The notes under the pieces were generated by a model that did no database searches, was not told where the DNA came from, and saw nothing but the letters and a program-made list of their open reading frames with translations. From positions 1-43,447 of the forward strand of contig CANQBG010000011.1 of assembly GCA_947588985.1 (NCBI GenBank): a stretch of DNA of 43,447 bases, read 5' to 3'. Made by a program: the position numbers and the translations under genes. Within the stretch, counting starts at the first letter, position 1. Every line of letters begins with the position of its first letter. Below, one piece after another: positions 39,288 to 43,447 of the stretch. The stretch comes from an uncultured Clostridia bacterium. GTDB taxonomy: Bacteria > Bacillota > Clostridia > Christensenellales > Borkfalkiaceae.

Positions 39288-41372
39288 TTACTTGTTATCG
39301 GCCGAGCGGGTCTTTACGATCTTCTCGGAGATGGAGCGAGGCACTTCGTAGTAGTGGTCGAACTGCATGGTGAACTGTCCTCTGCCCTGCGTGCGGGAGC
39401 GAAGCTCCGTCGCATAGCCGAACATCTCGGAGAGCGGGATCTCCGCGTCGATGATCTTCGCACCGTTGCGATCGTCGGTATTCGTGATGTTGCCGCGGCG
39501 GGAGGAGACGTTGCCCATGAGGTCTCCGAAGTAATCCTCGGGGGTGATGATCTGCACCTTCATGATGGGCTCGAGGAGGACGGGTTTCGCCTTCTCCATG
39601 CCGTTTTTGAAGGCCATCGAGCCCGCGATCTTGAAGGCCATTTCCGAGGAGTCCACCTCGTGATAGCTTCCGTCGTAGACCTCTACCTTGAAGTCCACCA
39701 CCTCGTATCCCGCGAGGAAGCCGTTTTTGGCCGCCTCCTGAATGCCCTTGTCGATGGCGGGGATATATTCCTTGGGAATGGAGCCGCCCACGGTGAGATC
39801 CTCGAAGGCGTAGCCCGCGCCGGGTTCCTGCGGAATGAGCCGGATCTTGCAGTGGCCGTATTGGCCCTTGCCGCCCGACTGCCGCTTATAGAGCCCTTCG
39901 GCCTCGACGGCGTTTCTAAAGGTCTCGCGGTAGGCTACCTGCGGCGCGCCGACGTTGGCTTCGACGTGGAACTCGCGGAGAAGCCTGTCCACGATGATAT
40001 CGAGGTGCAACTCGCCCATGCCCGCGATGATGGTCTGCCCCGTCTCCTTATCGGTGTACGTCTTGAAGGTGGGGTCCTCTTCCGCGAGTTTGATGAGCGC
40101 GAGCGTCATCTTCTCCTGCCCGGCCTTGGTCTTGGGCTCGAGGGAGAGCTGGATGACGGGGTCGGGGAACTCCATCTTCTCGAGGACGATGGGATGCTTC
40201 TCGTCGCAGAGCGTGTCGCCCGTCGTCGTGTTCTTGAGGCCGACGATGGCGCAGATATCGCCCGAGTAGATCTCGTCGATGTCCTTGCGCTCGTTGGCGT
40301 GCATCTGCACGAGACGGCCCACGCGCTCCTTCTTCTCCTTGGTGGAGTTGTAGACGTAGGACCCCGCCTCGAGCACGCCCGAGTAGCAACGGAAATAGGC
40401 GAGGGAGCCCACGAAGGGGTCCGTCGCGATCTTGAAGGCGAGGCCGGCAAAGGGCTCCTCGTCGGAGGTCTTGCGCTCCTCTTCCGCCCCCGTCTTGGGG
40501 TTGATCCCGCGGACATGGTCTACGTCTACGGGGCTGGGAAGGAAGTGGATGACGGCGTCGAGAAGGAACTGCACGCCCTTATTCTTATAGGAAGAGCCGC
40601 AGAGCATGGGCACCGCTTCCATTTTGAGGCAACGCGCGCGAAGGCCCGCGATGATGTCCTCCTCGGAGAGGTCGCCTTCCTCGAAGAATTTCTCCATGAG
40701 CTCGTCCGAAGCGGAAGCCGCCTCCTCCACGAGCTTGGCGCGGTATTCCTTGGCGAGATCGAGCATGTCCGCGGGGATGGGTTCCTTGCGGAAGTCCTTG
40801 CCGAGATCGTCGTAGTAGATCTCCGCCTCCATGCGGATGAGGTCGATGATGCCGCGGAAGGTGGTCTCCTTGCCGATGGGAAGTTCCACGGGCACGGGGT
40901 TGGCCCCGAGACGCTCGCGGATCATCTTTTCCACGCGGAAGAAATCCGCCCCGTTGATGTCCATCTTGTTGACGTAGGCGATGCGGGGCACCTTGTAGGT
41001 GTCGGCCTGCCGCCAGACCGTCTCGGACTGCGGTTCCACGCCGCCCTTGGCGCAGAACGTCGCCACGGCGCCGTCCAAAACGCGCAGGGAGCGCTCGACT
41101 TCCACCGTAAAGTCAACGTGGCCGGGGGTATCGATGATGTTGAAGCGATGGCCCTTCCAGAAACAGGTCGTCGCCGCAGAGGTGATGGTAATGCCGCGCT
41201 CCTGCTCCTGGACCATCCAGTCCATGGTCGCGGCGCCCTCATGCACTTCTCCGATCTTGTGCGTCTTGCCCGTGTAGAACAGGATGCGCTCGGTCGTCGT
41301 CGTCTTGCCCGCGTCGATATGTGCCATGATCCCGAAGTTGCGGGTATGCAATAAGTCGTATTGTCTTGCCAT
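39288..41372 (-). CDS. fusA: Elongation factor G
   Basis: A 694-residue translocase GTPase. G1 AHIDAGKTT (17-25), switch I with [12 protein letters not shown]3 [10 protein letters not shown]4 NKMDINGAD, then domains II-V. The length is standard. Preceded 15 bp upstream by rpsG and followed by tuf. A GAGG element precedes ATG 41372. Classical position in the rpsL-rpsG-fusA-tuf cluster. Confidence 0.98.
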   Translation of the reverse strand: MARQYDLLHTRNFGIMAHIDAGKTTTTERILFYTGKTHKIGEVHEGAATMDWMVQEQERGITITSAATTCFWKGHRFNIIDTPGHVDFTVEVERSLRVLDGAVATFCAKGGVEPQSETVWRQADTYKVPRIAYVNKMDINGADFFRVEKMIRERLGANPVPVELPIGKETTFRGIIDLIRMEAEIYYDDLGKDFRKEPIPADMLDLAKEYRAKLVEEAASASDELMEKFFEEGDLSEEDIIAGLRARCLKMEAVPMLCGSSYKNKGVQFLLDAVIHFLPSPVDVDHVRGINPKTGAEEERKTSDEEPFAGLAFKIATDPFVGSLAYFRCYSGVLEAGSYVYNSTKEKKERVGRLVQMHANERKDIDEIYSGDICAIVGLKNTTTGDTLCDEKHPIVLEKMEFPDPVIQLSLEPKTKAGQEKMTLALIKLAEEDPTFKTYTDKETGQTIIAGMGELHLDIIVDRLLREFHVEANVGAPQVAYRETFRNAVEAEGLYKRQSGGKGQYGHCKIRLIPQEPGAGYAFEDLTVGGSIPKEYIPAIDKGIQEAAKNGFLAGYEVVDFKVEVYDGSYHEVDSSEMAFKIAGSMAFKNGMEKAKPVLLEPIMKVQIITPEDYFGDLMGNVSSRRGNITNTDDRNGAKIIDAEIPLSEMFGYATELRSRTQGRGQFTMQFDHYYEVPRSISEKIVKTRSADNK

Positions 41373-41387
41373 GTGCCTCTGCCTCTT

Positions 41388-41858
41388 TTAGAAACGGAAG
41401 TGCGCGAACGCCTTGTTCGCTTCCGCCATTCTGTGCGTATCCTCTTTCTTCTTTACGGAACCGCCCGTGTTGTTGTAGGCGTCCATGAGCTCGGCCGCGA
41501 GCTTCTTATAGGTCTCGCGCTCGGAACGCTTTCTCGTGTTGAGCACAAGCCAGCGGATGGCGAGCGTCTGACGGCGTTCGGGCCTGATCTCGATGGGGAC
41601 CTGATAGTTGGCGCCGCCCACACGGCGGGCCTTGACTTCGACCATGGGGGTGATGTTTGCAAGCGCCTGCTTGAAGATCTCCATGGGGTCCATGTTCATT
41701 TTCTCGCCCATCAGCGCGAATGCGTCGTACACGATCTTCTGTGCAACGCTCTTTTCACCGTCGAGCATGATCTGATTGATGAGTTTGGTGACGACCTTGC
41801 TCCCGTATAACGGATCGGGGAGGACGTCTCTCTTGGGAACATTCCCTCTTCTCGGCAT
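41388..41858 (-). CDS. rpsG: 30S ribosomal protein S7
   Basis: A 156-residue primary 16S rRNA-binding protein of the 30S head. Opening [20 protein letters not shown] and [20 protein letters not shown] are diagnostic. ATG 41858 follows AAAGGAGG. In E. coli S7 represses translation by binding the rpsL-rpsG spacer; here that spacer is unusually long and structured (see 41908-42098), so analogous control is plausible. Confidence 0.98.
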   Translation of the reverse strand: MPRRGNVPKRDVLPDPLYGSKVVTKLINQIMLDGEKSVAQKIVYDAFALMGEKMNMDPMEIFKQALANITPMVEVKARRVGGANYQVPIEIRPERRQTLAIRWLVLNTRKRSERETYKKLAAELMDAYNNTGGSVKKKEDTHRMAEANKAFAHFRF

Positions 41859-41907
41859 CGTGATTGCCTCCTTTTATCAATATTTTTGTTCACGGATCTT
41901 GCCGCGG

Positions 41908-42098
41908 GGACAATCTCCGTGCGGTGCGCCCGGGGGCGCAAATTAGGGCATTACCCTTCTTTTAAGCTATCGCTTGCCGCAGGGCGGTAGCGAATCTTCT
42001 CCCCCTCGCGGGGAATACTGCCTACCTTCATCGGGTTTCTTTGAATATTCCGAAATTCAGTAGGATGGGGTCCACGGACAGTTCCGTGCGGGTGCGCC
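41908..42098 (-). promoter_or_regulatory. Structured rpsL-rpsG spacer with duplicated 23-nt motif
   Basis: The 246-nt gap contains two related elements, GGACAATCTCCGTGCGGTGC (41908-41930 in full) and GGACAGTTCCGTGCGGGTGC (42076-42098 in full), one next to each gene. The second closes a CACGGA-ACTG-TCCGTG hairpin. Additional stems lie around 41965-42015. Candidate S7 binding or RNase processing sites. Confidence 0.6.
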
Positions 42099-42508
42099 TG
42101 AGCCTTACTTAGGGCGTTTTGCGCCGTATTTGCTGCGGGCCTGCTTGCGCTTTGCAACGCCTGCCGTATCGAGCGCGCCGCGGATGATGTGATAGCGGAC
42201 GCCGGGCAGATCCTTCACTCTCCCGCCGCGGATGAGGACGGAGCTGTGCTCCTGCAGATTGTGACCTTCGCCGGGAATGTACACCGTACCTTCCTGCTTG
42301 TTGGTCAACCTCACTCTCGCGATCTTGCGAAGGGCGGAGTTGGGCTTCTTGGGCGTCGTCGTCGTCACCTGTAAGCACACGCCGCGCTTCTGCGGGCAAC
42401 GGTCGAGAATGGGGCACTTGGATTTGAAGGCCTCGCGTTCTCTTCCCTTTTTGATGAGCTGGTTGATTGTGGGCATCTTGTTACCTCCTTGTAAATTTCG
42501 GAATATTC
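42043..42508. repeat. Perfect 15-bp inverted repeat flanking rpsL
   Basis: GAATATTCCGAAATT at 42043-42057 and its exact complement at 42494-42508. In the mRNA one copy lies just before the rpsL ribosome binding site and the other about 50 nt after its stop, so the two ends could pair. Confidence 0.9.
42105..42476 (-). CDS. rpsL: 30S ribosomal protein S12
   Basis: A 123-residue decoding-centre protein. MPTINQL start, [13 protein letters not shown] (with the Lys residues tied to streptomycin sensitivity in the wild-type form), [10 protein letters not shown] and [15 protein letters not shown] are canonical, as is the terminal [13 protein letters not shown] 42476 follows AAGGAGG. First gene of the str-type cluster. 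Its leader and trailer carry the 15-bp inverted repeat. Confidence 0.98.
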   Translation of the reverse strand: MPTINQLIKKGREREAFKSKCPILDRCPQKRGVCLQVTTTTPKKPNSALRKIARVRLTNKQEGTVYIPGEGHNLQEHSSVLIRGGRVKDLPGVRYHIIRGALDTAGVAKRKQARSKYGAKRPK

Positions 42509-42579
42509 TCGGAATCTCACGATTCTAAGAAACGGTTTTTGCGCGCGAAAAAAGATACCATCTTTTCAGGCACTCTGCC

Positions 42580-42609
42580 ATTTTAGCAAACTTTTCTGCC
42601 CTTTGTCAA
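42580..42609 (-). promoter_or_regulatory. Promoter of the rpsL operon
   Basis: TTGACA (42609-42604), 18-bp spacer, TAAAAT (42585-42580) preceded by TGC (extended -10). The ~100-nt leader contains AAAAGAT-GGT-ATCTTTT, an AT-rich hairpin followed by T, perhaps an attenuator. Confidence 0.8.
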
Positions 42610-42734
42610 ATGAAATCACCGCCTTTTCGGAGAATTTTTCCCGAAATTTCGGGATTTTACACTTCCGCCGCCCCGAACCTTCCCCCTTTTCGAAGATTTT
42701 CCCGCCCCCGAAGCAATTTTTCTCGGAGAAAGTA

Positions 42735-42763
42735 TTGACAAATTGCGCAAAACGCGATATGAT
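42735..42763 (+). promoter_or_regulatory. Promoter of pgk
   Basis: TTGACA (42735-42740), 17-bp spacer, TATGAT (42758-42763); about 34 nt leader to ATG 42804. With the rpsL promoter this accounts for the 327-bp divergent gap, the rest of which shows nothing else. Confidence 0.88.
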
Positions 42764-42803
42764 AGATAAGGCATAAAATCAAAGGAAAGGAGAATTTTTC
42801 GCT

Positions 42804-43447
42804 ATGAACAAGATGACGGTCAAGGACCTCAAAGACTTAAAAGGCAAACGCGTGCTCGTGCGTTGCGATTTCAACGTCCCCATGAAGGACGGCAAGATCA
42901 CCGATGAAAACCGCATCATGGGCGCGCTTCCCACCATTCAATATTTAATGGAGCAGGGCGCCAAAGTCGTCCTCTGCTCGCACATGGGCAAGCCCCACTC
43001 CATCTTCTCCGAGGAAGTGAAGCTCAACAAGAAGGATAAGGCCAAGGTGGAAAAGGGCGAGACGACGGCGGAAGCCATCATCGAAAAGGCCAAAAAAGAC
43101 GAGCCCAAGAAGCTCACCCTCGCCCCCGTGGCGGCCCGCCTCAACGAACTCCTCGGCGGCAAAGTCACCTTCGCAAACGACGTCGTCGGCCCCGACGCGC
43201 AGGCCAAAGTCGCCGCGCTCAAAGAGGGCGAATGCGTGCTCCTCGAGAATCTCCGCTTCCATTGGGAAGAGGAGAAGAAGGACCTCGAATTCTGCAAAAA
43301 ACTCGCCGCCTTCTGCGACGTGTACGTCAACGACGCCTTCGGGACGGCCCACCGCTCCCACGCCTCCACGGCGGCCATCGTGGAATACGGCCTCGTCAAG
43401 ACGGCCGTGTGCGGCTTCCTCATCGAAAAGGAACTCACCGTGATGGC
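42804..43447 (+). CDS. pgk: Phosphoglycerate kinase (3' end outside window)
   Basis: The first 214 residues of a glycolytic kinase (1,3-bisphosphoglycerate + ADP to 3-phosphoglycerate + ATP). Family motifs: [20 protein letters not shown] (16-35), [16 protein letters not shown] and the substrate-site [14 protein letters not shown]. Between SHMGKP and [13 protein letters not shown] there are some 40 highly charged residues ([20 protein letters not shown]), where most bacterial PGKs have a linker of only about 15. The frame is intact and runs off the window. AAGGAG precedes ATG 42804 at a rather long spacing. Confidence 0.95.
   Translation, partial: MNKMTVKDLKDLKGKRVLVRCDFNVPMKDGKITDENRIMGALPTIQYLMEQGAKVVLCSHMGKPHSIFSEEVKLNKKDKAKVEKGETTAEAIIEKAKKDEPKKLTLAPVAARLNELLGGKVTFANDVVGPDAQAKVAALKEGECVLLENLRFHWEEEKKDLEFCKKLAAFCDVYVNDAFGTAHRSHASTAAIVEYGLVKTAVCGFLIEKELTVM

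Noticed and set aside
41951-42157. Small minus ORFs in the rpsL-rpsG spacer (68 codons, or 26 from an internal ATG)
   Set aside because: No Shine-Dalgarno, and the frames run through the structured repeats; better explained as regulatory RNA.

Overview
The window is GC-rich, densely packed and almost entirely bacterial chromosomal core sequence. The str-type cluster rpsL-rpsG-fusA-tuf, RNase J, FeoAB, an Na/Pi cotransporter with a PhoU tail, a GH51 arabinofuranosidase, an L-cysteine desulfidase and strong AGGAGG ribosome binding sites point to an uncultured gut-type Clostridia member (Firmicutes, possibly Christensenellales-like). That placement is inference from gene content, not a measured phylogeny. 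No phage, IS element or CRISPR array was seen.

Layout. 1-6300: a truncated collagen-like lipoprotein (minus), an EamA transporter and an LPG-synthase-type membrane protein (plus), then the minus operon ade-rdgB-metallophosphoesterase with 4-nt overlaps. 6400-7230: a small AT-richer island with an XRE regulator, a divergent promoter driving a very short terminated transcript, and a one-helix membrane protein. 7259-9754: a metal-efflux unit (ArsR-type sensor plus P1B ATPase). 9771-12796: RluA pseudouridine synthase, FeoB, FeoA and a DUF378 protein. 12921-15404: a large anchored surface protein. 15608-17168: RNA-modification pair (RluA-type synthase and a methyltransferase). 17467-21153: GH51 arabinofuranosidase and Na/Pi cotransporter. 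21285-22115: CPBP membrane protease. 22303-25074 (plus): Lgt-like protein, FNT-family channel, cysteine desulfidase. 25156-31185 (minus): lipid kinase, then RNase J with two unknown membrane proteins and the trmR/trhP wobble-uridine pair. 31306-34746: a giant Ala/Glu-rich coiled-coil protein. 34950-37273: YihY and an SPFH protein. 37521-37782: a structured RNA from a near-perfect promoter. 37867-42476: tuf, fusA, rpsG, rpsL. 42804-end: pgk (truncated).

The promoters are easy to read (TTGACA/TATAAT-like with 17-bp spacers), which exposes several unusual arrangements. Three genes have TATAAT exactly 6 nt before the ATG and look leaderless. The lipoprotein promoter has a G10 homopolymer in its spacer (a phase-variation candidate). 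An ArsR promoter has its -35 box in the loop of the preceding gene's terminator.

The most interesting signals are: (i) tRNA-type D-arm and T-arm motifs in reversed (permuted) order, with a matching 7-bp acceptor-like pairing, behind an extended -10 promoter at 37754-37782; (ii) a short interspersed motif, CATACCATGTCYG / CACCCATGTCYG, about 14 copies in genes, terminators and spacers; (iii) a perfect 15-bp inverted repeat flanking rpsL and a duplicated 23-nt motif in the rpsL-rpsG spacer; (iv) an FNT channel overlapping a cysteine desulfidase, suggesting hydrosulfide export.
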